From VBCG01 sp044226535 (lineage in GTDB: Bacteria; Pseudomonadota; Gammaproteobacteria; Burkholderiales; Casimicrobiaceae): 64,000 bases of DNA. The DNA lies in contig JBGAGT010000002.1 in NCBI GenBank assembly GCA_044226535.1, forward strand, positions 269,630 through 333,629. The letters are read 5' to 3'. The notes beneath the pieces were generated by a model. It searched no databases. It was not told where the DNA came from and saw only the letters and a list, made by a program, of their open reading frames with translations. This document shows, piece by piece, positions 44,576-53,466 of the stretch. Position 1 is the stretch's first letter; the number at the start of each line of letters is the position of its first letter. The translations under genes were made by a program, and so were the position numbers.

Positions 44576-47500
44576 GCACGGCGCCGGAACGCCAGGTCCG
44601 CCTCGCCGACGACGAGGCCGCACGCCGCGAAGCGCTGGACGTCACGCGCTCGTGGCTGGTCGCGGCCCCGGCGGGCTCGGGCAAGACCGAGCTCCTGGTG
44701 CAGCGCATCCTCGCGCTGTACGCGCAAGTCGATGCACCCGAGCGCGTCGTCGCCGTCACCTACACCGTCAAGGCCGCCGCCGAGATGCGGGCGCGCGTGG
44801 TCGACGCGCTGGAGCGGGCGCAGGCCGCGCAGGATGCGGGGACGCCCGATGGAGGCACGCGGGGCGCGGGCACGCCAAGCCCGCCCGAGGCGCCGCTGTC
44901 GTCCCATGCGCGGCGCACGCGCGAGCTCGCCAAGGCCGCGCTCGCCAACGACGCGCGCCGTGGCTGGCACCTGCTCGAGCACCCTTCGCGCATCGACATC
45001 GGCACCATCGACGCGCTGTCGCAACGCATCGCCTCCCAGCTGCCGGTGGCGAGCGCCCTGGGGGGCGCGCCCGCGCCCGCCGAGGACGCGCAACCGCTGT
45101 ACCGCCGCGCCGCCGAGCAGGCGCTCGCGCGCGCCGAGGCGGGCGACGTCCACTGGCGCGCGCTGCTGCTGCACTACGACGGCGATGCCTCGCGCGTGGT
45201 CGAGCTGGTCGCGGCGATGCTCGAGCGGCGCGACCAGTGGATCGCGCCGGTGCTCGCGCTGCGCGACGCGGACCTGCGCGCGCGGCTGGAGCGCACGCTG
45301 GCCGAGGAGATCGAGCGCGAGCTCGGCAGCCTGCACGCGCACTGGGCGGGGCCCTGGGGCGCCGGGTTGCTGGCGCTGGCGAGGGGCGCGCAGGCGGTGC
45401 TCGCGCGCGACGAGGCGCGGCGTACGGACGCGCGCTTCACCGCCATGGTCGCCGCGCTGGACGGGGTCTGTGCGCATGGCGGCCTGCCGCCGGCGCAGTG
45501 CGAGGCGCTTTCGCACTGGCGCGGGCTCGCCGAGCTCCTGCTCACGGCCAAGGGCGAGGCGCGCAGGAACCCGCCGCCCGTGCTGCCGCCCATCGGCAAC
45601 GGCGAGGGCGCCGGCGAGCGCCGCGCGCTGCGCGCGCAGGCCGGCGCCTTCCTCGACGCGCTGGCGGGAACGCCGCGCGCGGTCGCGGCGCTGGCGCGCG
45701 TGCGCCTGTTGCCCGAGGCGCGCTACTCCGAGCGGGCGCGCGCCTTCCTCGACGCGCTGGTGCATGTGCTTCCGCGGGTGGTGGCCGAGCTGGTGCTGGT
45801 GTTCGCAGAGGAGGGCGCCTGCGACTTCGCCGAGGTGACGCTGCGCGCGTTGCGCGCGCTCGGCGACGCCGGCGACCCGACGCCCATCCTGCTGGCGCAG
45901 GACCTGCGGATCGAGCACTTCCTGATCGACGAGGTGCAGGACACCTCGCGCCGGCAGTGGCAACTGGTGGAGCGGCTGACCTCGGGCTGGCAGGAGGGCG
46001 ATGGGCGCACGCTGTTCGTGGTCGGCGACCCGATGCAGAGCATCTACGGCTTCCGCGAGGCCGACGTGCACAACTTCCTCGATGCCGCGCGCAGCGGGCG
46101 CATCGGCGGCATGCGCCTCGGCAGCCTCGCGCTGGCGCGCAACTTCCGCTCGCAGGAACGCCTGGTCGAGCACGTCAACGCGACGTTTCCAGAAGTGCTC
46201 GCGCGCATGGCCGATGCGCGCAGCGCCGCCGCCATGTTCACGCCTGCGGTGGCGGCGAGGGCGGCATTGCCGCTGGCGCCGAGCTTCGAATGGTCCGACA
46301 GCGACGAGGACGAGGCCGCGCGCGTCGTCGCTCGCGTGCGCTCCGCCCTGGCGGACGGTGGGGGCGGGGGCGAGGTCGCCATCCTCGTCCGCGCGCGCGC
46401 GGACCTCGGCGGCGTGCTCGAGGCGCTGCGTGCCGCGGGCATCGCCTACGACGCGGTCGGGCTCGAGTCGCTGGCCAACAGCGCCATATCGCGCGACCTC
46501 CTGTGGCTCGCCCGCGCGCTGACCCAGCCGGCCGATCGCCTGGCGTGGATGAGCCTGCTGCGCGCGCCCTTCGTCGGCATGCGCCTCGCGGACATGCTCG
46601 CCGTCGCCACGGCTGGCGACGCGCCCGGCGTGGCGATCCACGACGCGACGCTCGACGCGCGGCTCGGGCGCGACGGCGCGCTGCGCCGCGCGCGCCTGGC
46701 CTCGGTGACGGCGGCGCTCGCCGGGCGCCCCGAGCTCGCGCTGGCCCCGCGCGTGCGCGCGGCCTGGCGCGCGCTGGGCGGCCCCTTCGCCTATGGCAGC
46801 GACCCGGCGAACCTCGATGCCGCCGACGCGATGCTGGCGCTGCTCGCCCAGCACGACCGCGGCGGCGACATCGACGACTTCGACGCGCTGGAGCGACGCG
46901 CCGCCGCGTTGCGCGCCGAGGCGACCCCCGCGGAAGGCTCGCGGGTCAAGGTGATGACCATGCACGCCGCCAAGGGCCTCGAGTTCGACACGGTGGTGCT
47001 GCCCGGCCTCGCGCGCCCGCGCAGGCCGCAGGACGCCGTGCTGATGCGCTGGCGCGCGCGCCACGGCGACCGCGCGCTCATGGTCGCCACGCCGCGTGCG
47101 CGCGACGAGGAGTCGCCCGATCCCATCGACCGCTGGCTGGCGCAGCTCGACGCCGACGACGCCGCGGCCGAGCTCGCGCGCCTCGTCTACGTGGCGATGA
47201 CGCGCGCGCGCGAGCGCCTGCACCTCGTCGGCCGCGGGCGCGTGGAGGACGACGCGAAGGGCGGCGAGCGCCGCTGGCGGCCACCCTCCTCGCGCTCGGT
47301 GCTGGGCATGCTGTGGCCCCTGCTGCTGGTCGACCCGCGCGAGCCCCCCGAGCCGGCGCCGCCGCCGCCCCGCGAGGTGCGCGTGCCGCCACCGCTGCTC
47401 GAGCGCCTGCCTGGGGGCTTCGACCCGGCCACGGTGCCGACCGGCGAGCGCGACCTCGCCGCAGCACCCGCCGGTGCGGGGGAGGACACGGCTGCAGGCC

Positions 47501-48069
47501 CGGAGGCACCGGCCGCCCCGCCCTACGATTGGGCGGGCGAGGAAGCGCGCACCGTCGGCGTGGTGGTGCATCGGCTGCTCGCGCGGCTCGTTGCGGCCGA
47601 CCTCGCGACGCCCACCGAGCTGGCGATCGAGGCCCAGCGCGCGCGTGTCGAGGCCGCGCTCGCCACGCTCGGCATCGCGGGAGAAGGGCTCGGCAGGGCG
47701 GCCGGGCAGGTGCTGGAGGCGCTGCGCCGCACCCTCGACGACCCGCAGGGGCGCTGGCTGTTCGATCCCACGCACACCGAGGTGGCCGCGGAATGGGCGC
47801 TGACCGGCACCACGGGACCCGGCTCGCTGCGCAGCATCGCCATCGACCGGAGCTTCGTCGCCGACGGCGTGCGCTGGATCGTCGACTTCAAGACCTCTCG
47901 CCACGAAGGCGGCGACCTCGAGGCCTTCCTCGCCCGCGAGCGCGAGCGCCATGCGCCACAGCTCGAGGGCTACGCGCGCCTCCTGCGCGCCCTGGACAAG
48001 CGACCGATCCGCCTCGCGCTGTATTTCCCCGCGCTGTCGCGCCGGGTCGACTGGCCTTTCCCGCTATAA
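44572..48069 (+). CDS. AddA-like UvrD helicase-nuclease
   Basis: A 1165-residue superfamily 1 helicase. Motifs in order are Walker A AAPAGSGKTELLVQR (32-39 core), FLIDEVQDTSRRQW, VVGDPMQSIYGFREADV, VKVMTMHAAKGLEFDTVVL and LVYVAMTRARERLHLVG. The C-terminal RecB-type nuclease has WIVDFKTSRHEGG near 1105 and the following Gln in HAPQLEGYARLL. The GTG at 44572 overlaps the AddB-like stop. With its partner it would unwind and degrade DNA ends and load RecA. Confidence 0.92.
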   Translation: MSTAPERQVRLADDEAARREALDVTRSWLVAAPAGSGKTELLVQRILALYAQVDAPERVVAVTYTVKAAAEMRARVVDALERAQAAQDAGTPDGGTRGAGTPSPPEAPLSSHARRTRELAKAALANDARRGWHLLEHPSRIDIGTIDALSQRIASQLPVASALGGAPAPAEDAQPLYRRAAEQALARAEAGDVHWRALLLHYDGDASRVVELVAAMLERRDQWIAPVLALRDADLRARLERTLAEEIERELGSLHAHWAGPWGAGLLALARGAQAVLARDEARRTDARFTAMVAALDGVCAHGGLPPAQCEALSHWRGLAELLLTAKGEARRNPPPVLPPIGNGEGAGERRALRAQAGAFLDALAGTPRAVAALARVRLLPEARYSERARAFLDALVHVLPRVVAELVLVFAEEGACDFAEVTLRALRALGDAGDPTPILLAQDLRIEHFLIDEVQDTSRRQWQLVERLTSGWQEGDGRTLFVVGDPMQSIYGFREADVHNFLDAARSGRIGGMRLGSLALARNFRSQERLVEHVNATFPEVLARMADARSAAAMFTPAVAARAALPLAPSFEWSDSDEDEAARVVARVRSALADGGGGGEVAILVRARADLGGVLEALRAAGIAYDAVGLESLANSAISRDLLWLARALTQPADRLAWMSLLRAPFVGMRLADMLAVATAGDAPGVAIHDATLDARLGRDGALRRARLASVTAALAGRPELALAPRVRAAWRALGGPFAYGSDPANLDAADAMLALLAQHDRGGDIDDFDALERRAAALRAEATPAEGSRVKVMTMHAAKGLEFDTVVLPGLARPRRPQDAVLMRWRARHGDRALMVATPRARDEESPDPIDRWLAQLDADDAAAELARLVYVAMTRARERLHLVGRGRVEDDAKGGERRWRPPSSRSVLGMLWPLLLVDPREPPEPAPPPPREVRVPPPLLERLPGGFDPATVPTGERDLAAAPAGAGEDTAAGPEAPAAPPYDWAGEEARTVGVVVHRLLARLVAADLATPTELAIEAQRARVEAALATLGIAGEGLGRAAGQVLEALRRTLDDPQGRWLFDPTHTEVAAEWALTGTTGPGSLRSIAIDRSFVADGVRWIVDFKTSRHEGGDLEAFLARERERHAPQLEGYARLLRALDKRPIRLALYFPALSRRVDWPFPL

Positions 48070-48127
48070 TTCAACGTTTTGGCATATCGCTCGCGCCCTC
48101 GCAGGCGCGCGGCATCGCAAACCCAGC

Positions 48128-49054
48128 GTGCGCATCGTTCGCGGCCTGCCTTCGGCTTCCGGATCGCCGGTCGCATTGACCATCGGCAATTTCGACGGCG
48201 TGCATCGCGGCCACCAGGCGATGCTCGCGCGGCTCGTCGAGGCTGCCGAGGACCTCGCGCTGACACCTGCCGTGCTCACCTTCGACCCGCATCCGCGCGC
48301 CTACTTCTCCCCCCGCAATGCGCCGCCGCGCGTGGTCTCGCGCCGGCGCAAGCTCGCATTGCTGCGTGAAGCAGGCGTGGCGCGGACCATCGTCGCGCGC
48401 TTCGACGCGCGGCTGGCGGCGATGAGCGCCGAGGACTTCGTCGACGAGGTGCTGGTGCGGCGGCTGCGCACGCGCTGGATGCTGGTCGGCGACGACTTCC
48501 GCTTCGGCAAGGGCCGCCGCGGCGACCTCGCTCTGTTGCGCGCGCGCTCGCGCAGCTTCAGCGTCGAGGCCATGGCCACGCTCGAGGTCGACGGCCAGCG
48601 CGTGTCGTCCAGCGCGGTGCGCGAAGCGCTGGCGAAGGGCGAGCTCGCGCGCGCGACGGCGCTGCTCGGCCGTCCCTACGTCGTCGAGGGCCGCGTGATC
48701 CACGGGCGGCGCCAGGGCCGCGCCCTCGGCTTCCCCACCGCCAACATCGCGCTTCCCGGCGGCGCGCCGGCCTCGGGCATCTTCGTGGTACGCGTGCGCC
48801 TGCCCGACGGCAGGCTGCTCGACGGCGTGGCCAGCATCGGCGTGCGCCCGACGGTGGTCGACGACGGCGTGCCGCTGCTCGAGGTGTATCTCTTCGATTT
48901 CGACGAACCGCTGTACGGCCGCAGGCTCGAGGTCGAGCTCCTCGCGAAGCTGCGCGACGAGGCGCGCTTCGAGTCGCTCGACGCGCTCAAGGCGCAGATC
49001 GCCGACGACGTCGCGAAAGCGCGTGCGTGGTTCGCCCGCCATCCCCATCCATGA
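48128..49054 (+). CDS. ribF: Bifunctional riboflavin kinase/FAD synthetase
   Basis: A 308-residue cytosolic enzyme making FMN and FAD. The N-terminal adenylyltransferase half has LTIGNFDGVHRGHQAML and DDFRFGKGRRGD. The C-terminal kinase half has GRVIHGRRQGRALGFPTANI. The start is the GTG at 48128. No FMN riboswitch lies upstream. It begins the conserved ribF-ileS-lspA-ispH block and overlaps ileS by 4 bp. Confidence 0.96.
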   Translation: MRIVRGLPSASGSPVALTIGNFDGVHRGHQAMLARLVEAAEDLALTPAVLTFDPHPRAYFSPRNAPPRVVSRRRKLALLREAGVARTIVARFDARLAAMSAEDFVDEVLVRRLRTRWMLVGDDFRFGKGRRGDLALLRARSRSFSVEAMATLEVDGQRVSSSAVREALAKGELARATALLGRPYVVEGRVIHGRRQGRALGFPTANIALPGGAPASGIFVVRVRLPDGRLLDGVASIGVRPTVVDDGVPLLEVYLFDFDEPLYGRRLEVELLAKLRDEARFESLDALKAQIADDVAKARAWFARHPHP

Positions 49055-51954
49055 ACGATTCCGACAAGAAGCCCGGCGACGCGCCGGCACCGGTGCCCGG
49101 CGGCAAGGCGTCCGGCAGCGGCAGCGGCAGTGCACCCAACTACCGCGCCACGCTCAACCTGCCCGACACGCCGTTCCCCATGCGCGGCGACCTCGCGAAG
49201 CGCGAGCCCGGCTGGGTGGCGCAGTGGCAGCGCGCCAACGTCTACGGCGCGATCCGCCGCGCCTGCGCGGGCCGCCCGCGCTTCGTGCTGCACGACGGCC
49301 CGCCCTACGCCAACGGCGACATCCACATCGGCCACGCGCTCAACAAGATCCTCAAGGACCTCGTCGTCAAGACGCGCACCGTCGCGGGCTTCGACGCGCC
49401 CTACGTGCCGGGCTGGGACTGCCACGGCATGCCCATCGAGGTGCAGATCGAGAAGACCCACGGCAAGAACCTGCCGGTGGACGAGACGCTCAAGCTCTGC
49501 CGCGACTACGCCACCGAGCAGATCGCGCGGCAGAAGTCGCAGTTCCAGCGCCTGGGCGTGCTCGGCGACTGGGACCACCCGTACACGACCATGGGCTTCG
49601 GCAACGAGGCCGACGAGATCCGCACGCTGGGCGCGCTGCTCGGGAAGGGCTACCTCTACCGGGGATTGAAGCCCGTCAACTGGTGCTTCGACTGCCAGAG
49701 CGCGCTCGCCGAGGCCGAGGTCGAGTACGAGGACCGCGTCGACACGGCGATCGACGTCGGTTTCAAGCTCGATCCCGCCGACCGCGCGAAGCTCAGCAAG
49801 GCCTTCGGGCTCGCGACCATGCCGTTGGTCGACGTCTACGCGCTGATCTGGACCACCACGCCATGGACGATCCCCGCCAACCAGGCGCTCAACGTCCATC
49901 CGGATTTCGACTACGCGCTGGTCGACACCCCGCGCGGCCACCTCGTGCTGGCGGCGAGCCTCGTCGAGCCGGCGCTGAAGCGCTACGGCCTCACGGGCCA
50001 GGTGCTGGCGACGGCCAAGGGCGCGGCGCTCGAGCGCATCGCGTTCCGCCATCCGTTCTACGATCGCGCCTCGCCGGTGTTCCTCGGCGACTACGTGACG
50101 CTGGAGCAGGGCACGGGCATCGTCCACTCGTCGCCCGCCTACGGCATCGAGGACTTCCTGTCCTGCCGCCGCTACGGAATGACCGACGACGAGATGCTCA
50201 ATCCCGTCACCGGCGACGGGACCTATGCGAAGAGCCTGCCGTTCTTCGGCGGCCAGATGATCTGGAAGGCCAACCCTGCGATCGTCGACAAGCTCGCCGA
50301 GGTGGGCGCGCTGTTCCACGCCGAGAAGTTCACGCACAGCTACATGCACTGCTGGCGCCACAAGTCGCCGATCATCTACCGCGCCACCACGCAATGGTTC
50401 GCGGGCATGGACGGCGTGCCCGGCTACAAGGGCGTGAAGCCCGTGCGAAGCCTGCGCGAGCAGGCGCTCGAAGGCATCGAGGCGACGGTGTTCTACCCGT
50501 CCTGGGGCAAGGCGCGCCTCTACGGCATGATCGCCAACCGCCCCGACTGGACGCTGTCGCGCCAGCGGCAATGGGGCGTGCCGCTACCGTTCTTCGTCGA
50601 CCGCGAGACCGAAGCGCTGCACCCCGACACGCCGGCGCTGCTCGAGCTCGCCGCGGCCCGTGTCGCCGAGGGCGGCATCGCCGCGTGGTTCGACGCCACG
50701 CACGAGGACTTCGGCGTCGACCCGAAGAAATACCGCAAGCTCTCCGACACCCTCGACGTGTGGTTCGACTCGGGCTCGACGCACCAGACGGTGATGGGCG
50801 GGCCGCAGGGCCGCGAGAAGCACCTGGGCTCGCATCCCGACGAAACGGGCTTCCCGGCAGACCTCTACCTCGAGGGCAGCGACCAGCACCGCGGCTGGTT
50901 CCACTCGTCGCTGCTGGTGTCGTGCATGCTGAACGGCCGCCCACCGTACAAGGCGCTGCTGACCCACGGCTTCACGGTCGACGGCCAGGGACGCAAGATG
51001 TCCAAGTCCAAGGGCAACGTCGTCTCGCCGCAAAAGGTCTCGGACACGCTCGGCGCCGAGGTGCTGCGGCTGTGGGTGGCGTCGACCGACTATTCGGGCG
51101 ACCTTTCCATCTCCGACGAGATCCTGAAGCGCGTGGTGGAGAGCTACCGGCGCATCCGCAACACGTTGCGCTTCCTGCTCGCCAACACCGCGGATTTCGA
51201 CGCCAAGGACGCCCCCGCGACGCTGTTCGAGATCGACCGCTACGCCGTCGCCCGCGCGCAGGCGCTGATGGCCGAGGTGCAGCGGGACTATGCCGAGTAC
51301 CAGTTCCACGCCGGCGTGCAGAAGCTCGTCATCTACTGCTCCGAGGAGCTCGGCGGCTTCTACCTCGACGTCCTGAAGGACCGGCTCTACACGACGGCCG
51401 CCGATTCGGCCGCGCGCCGCTCGGCGCAGGCCGCGCTGGCGCAGATCCGCGACCTCCTGCTCAAGGCTTTCGCGCCGGTGCTGTCGTTCACCGCCGAGGA
51501 AGCCTGGAGGTTCGTCGCGCCCGGCGACCCGACCATCTTCGTCCACACCTGGAACGATCGCTGGATGGACATCGCCGACGGCGAGGCGCTGATCGGGAAA
51601 TGGCAGCGCATCCTCGCGGTGCGCGCCGCGGTGCAGCGCGAGATCGAGCGCGTGCGCGAGACCGGCGCGATCGGCTCGTCGCTGCAGGCGGAGGTGCGCC
51701 TCACGCTGCCGCCCGCCGAGCATGCCGACCTCGCCTCGCTGGGCGACGACCTGCGCTTCGTGCTGATCACCTCGGCCGCGAGCATCGTGCCCGGGCCGGA
51801 GTTGCGGGTCGAGGTCGCGCCGTCGCCGCACGCCAAGTGCGAGCGCTGCTGGCACTGGCGCGCCGACGTGGGCGCCGATGCCGCGCATCCCACGCTGTGC
51901 GGCCGCTGCGTGGCCAACCTGTTCGGCGGCGGCGAGCCGCGCCGCTTCGCCTGA
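49051..51954 (+). CDS. ileS: Isoleucyl-tRNA synthetase
   Basis: A 967-residue class I synthetase. HIGH is in GDIHIGHALNKILK, and KMSKS in GRKMSKSKGNVVSP. The CP1 editing domain lies between (WTTTPWTIPANQALNVHPDF). A C-terminal zinc site reads CERCWHW ... LCGRCV. The N-terminus has a Gly/Ser-rich extension (about residues 16-30). The ATG at 49051 overlaps the ribF stop. Confidence 0.98.
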   Translation: MNDSDKKPGDAPAPVPGGKASGSGSGSAPNYRATLNLPDTPFPMRGDLAKREPGWVAQWQRANVYGAIRRACAGRPRFVLHDGPPYANGDIHIGHALNKILKDLVVKTRTVAGFDAPYVPGWDCHGMPIEVQIEKTHGKNLPVDETLKLCRDYATEQIARQKSQFQRLGVLGDWDHPYTTMGFGNEADEIRTLGALLGKGYLYRGLKPVNWCFDCQSALAEAEVEYEDRVDTAIDVGFKLDPADRAKLSKAFGLATMPLVDVYALIWTTTPWTIPANQALNVHPDFDYALVDTPRGHLVLAASLVEPALKRYGLTGQVLATAKGAALERIAFRHPFYDRASPVFLGDYVTLEQGTGIVHSSPAYGIEDFLSCRRYGMTDDEMLNPVTGDGTYAKSLPFFGGQMIWKANPAIVDKLAEVGALFHAEKFTHSYMHCWRHKSPIIYRATTQWFAGMDGVPGYKGVKPVRSLREQALEGIEATVFYPSWGKARLYGMIANRPDWTLSRQRQWGVPLPFFVDRETEALHPDTPALLELAAARVAEGGIAAWFDATHEDFGVDPKKYRKLSDTLDVWFDSGSTHQTVMGGPQGREKHLGSHPDETGFPADLYLEGSDQHRGWFHSSLLVSCMLNGRPPYKALLTHGFTVDGQGRKMSKSKGNVVSPQKVSDTLGAEVLRLWVASTDYSGDLSISDEILKRVVESYRRIRNTLRFLLANTADFDAKDAPATLFEIDRYAVARAQALMAEVQRDYAEYQFHAGVQKLVIYCSEELGGFYLDVLKDRLYTTAADSAARRSAQAALAQIRDLLLKAFAPVLSFTAEEAWRFVAPGDPTIFVHTWNDRWMDIADGEALIGKWQRILAVRAAVQREIERVRETGAIGSSLQAEVRLTLPPAEHADLASLGDDLRFVLITSAASIVPGPELRVEVAPSPHAKCERCWHWRADVGADAAHPTLCGRCVANLFGGGEPRRFA

Positions 51955-52427
51955 TGCGCGGCACCTCGCGCTGGCTGTGGCTCGCGCTGGCGGTGATCGT
52001 CCTCGACCAGCTCAGCAAGCACGCGGTGCAGGCTGCGCTGCAGCCGGGAGAGGCGCGTCCCTGGCTGCCGTTCTTCAGCCTGGTACTCACCTTCAACAGC
52101 GGCGCCGCGTTCAGCTTCCTCGCGGGCGAGTCGGGCTGGCAGCGCTGGCTGTTCACGCTGGTCGCTGTGGTCGCCGGCGTCGTGCTGGTGCTGCTGCTGC
52201 GGCGCGGCGGCAGCACGCTGTACCTCGCGGGGCTCGCGCTGATCCTCGGCGGGGCGATGGGCAACCTCTACGACCGCGTGGTGCTGGGCCACGTCGTCGA
52301 CTTCCTGCTGTTCCACTGGCGCGGCCGCGCGTTCCCCGCGTTCAACGTCGCCGACAGCGCGATCACCGTCGGCGCCGCCGCGCTGATCCTCGACAGCCTG
52401 CGGATGCGCCGCGAGGCGCATGGCTGA
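51954..52427 (+). CDS. lspA: Lipoprotein signal peptidase (signal peptidase II)
   Basis: A 157-residue inner-membrane aspartyl protease with four helices. It removes signal peptides from prolipoproteins. The two catalytic Asp residues are in GNLYDRVVLGHVVDFL and FNVADSAITVGA. The conserved VLDQLSKHAV and FNSGAAFSFL are present. It shares one base (TGATG) with ileS and overlaps ispH by 8 bp. Confidence 0.97.
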   Translation: MRGTSRWLWLALAVIVLDQLSKHAVQAALQPGEARPWLPFFSLVLTFNSGAAFSFLAGESGWQRWLFTLVAVVAGVVLVLLLRRGGSTLYLAGLALILGGAMGNLYDRVVLGHVVDFLLFHWRGRAFPAFNVADSAITVGAAALILDSLRMRREAHG

Positions 52428-53415
52428 TGTTGCGCCGCGGAGCCTGCCGCTGATGGACATCGAGCTCGCCAACCCCCGCGGCTTCTGCGCCGGCGTCGAC
52501 CGTGCGATCGCCATCGTCGAGGAGGCGCTGGTGCAGTTCGGCGCGCCGATCTACGTGCGCCACGAGGTCGTGCACAACACCTTCGTGGTCGACGGGCTGA
52601 AGCGCAAGGGCGCGATCTTCATCGAAGACCTGGCCGACGTGCCCGAGGGCGCGACGCTGGTGTTCTCGGCGCACGGCGTGCCGCTGTCGGTGCGCGCGGA
52701 GGCGCAAGCGCGCGGCCTCAACGTGTTCGACGCGACCTGCCCGCTGGTGACCAAGGTGCATGTCGAGATCGCCAAGATGCACGAGCAGGGCTACCGCATC
52801 GTGATGATCGGCCATGCCGGCCATCCCGAGGTCGAGGGCACGATGGGCCAGCTCGAGGGCGGGGTGCACCTCGTGGAGTCCGAGGCCGACGTTGCCCGGC
52901 TCGATTTCGCGCCCGGCGCGCGCGTGGCCTACGTCACGCAGACGACGTTGTCCGTCGACGACGCGGCGGGCATCGTCGCGGCGCTGAAGCTGCGCTATCC
53001 CGATATCCACGGCCCGCGGCGCGACGACATCTGCTACGCCACGCAGAACCGCCAGGACGCGGTCAAGACGCTCGCTGCCGACGTCGACATGGTGATCGTG
53101 GTCGGCAGCCCCACGAGCTCGAACTCCAACCGCCTGCGCGAGGTTGCCGCCAAGCGAGGGCTGCCCTCATACATGGTCGACTCGGCCGCCGAGGTGAAGC
53201 CCGAGTGGCTCGAAGGCAAGCGCCGGATCGGCGTCACCGCCGGCGCGTCGGCACCGGAGGTGCTGGTGCAGGACGTCGTCGCGCGGCTGAAGGCGCTGGG
53301 TGCCGGGACCGTCGTCGAGAAGGCGGGCGTGGTCGAGTCGGTGGTGTTCGTGCTGCCCAAGGGCCTCGCCGGCAAGGGGCACGCGAAGCCTGCCGAGACG
53401 GGCCCCAGGCGCTAG
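52420..53415 (+). CDS. ispH: 4-hydroxy-3-methylbut-2-enyl diphosphate reductase
   Basis: A 331-residue [4Fe-4S] enzyme, the last step of the MEP isoprenoid pathway, producing IPP and DMAPP. Cluster cysteines are in PRGFCAGVDRAI, DATCPLVTKVH and DDICYATQNRQ. The EGTMGQ loop and NSNR substrate motif are also present. The ATG at 52420 adds twelve residues before the core; ATG 52453 (MDIEL) may be the real start. A family A repeat follows the stop within 5 bp. Confidence 0.97.
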   Translation: MADVAPRSLPLMDIELANPRGFCAGVDRAIAIVEEALVQFGAPIYVRHEVVHNTFVVDGLKRKGAIFIEDLADVPEGATLVFSAHGVPLSVRAEAQARGLNVFDATCPLVTKVHVEIAKMHEQGYRIVMIGHAGHPEVEGTMGQLEGGVHLVESEADVARLDFAPGARVAYVTQTTLSVDDAAGIVAALKLRYPDIHGPRRDDICYATQNRQDAVKTLAADVDMVIVVGSPTSSNSNRLREVAAKRGLPSYMVDSAAEVKPEWLEGKRRIGVTAGASAPEVLVQDVVARLKALGAGTVVEKAGVVESVVFVLPKGLAGKGHAKPAETGPRR

Positions 53416-53419
53416 GCCC

Positions 53420-53447
53420 GTCATTCCCGCGAAAGCGGGAATCCAGC
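53420..53447. terminator. Family A repeat between convergent ispH and the sensor kinase
   Basis: GTCATTCCCGCGAAAGCGGG with AATCCAGC lies in the 51-bp gap between two convergent genes. The TTCCCGC/GCGGGAA stem would form on either strand, so it probably acts as a bidirectional terminator. Confidence 0.6.
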
Positions 53448-53466
53448 GCCGGCGCCTTGAATTGCC

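Noticed and set aside
44392..47952. Very long open frame on the minus strand opposite the AddA-like gene
   Set aside because: It is antisense to a gene with all helicase motifs. Its translation is Arg/His/Ala/Gly-rich without any motif, as expected from high-GC antisense frames.
48070..48127. FMN riboswitch before ribF
   Set aside because: The gap is only 58 bp and none of the conserved RFN blocks are present.
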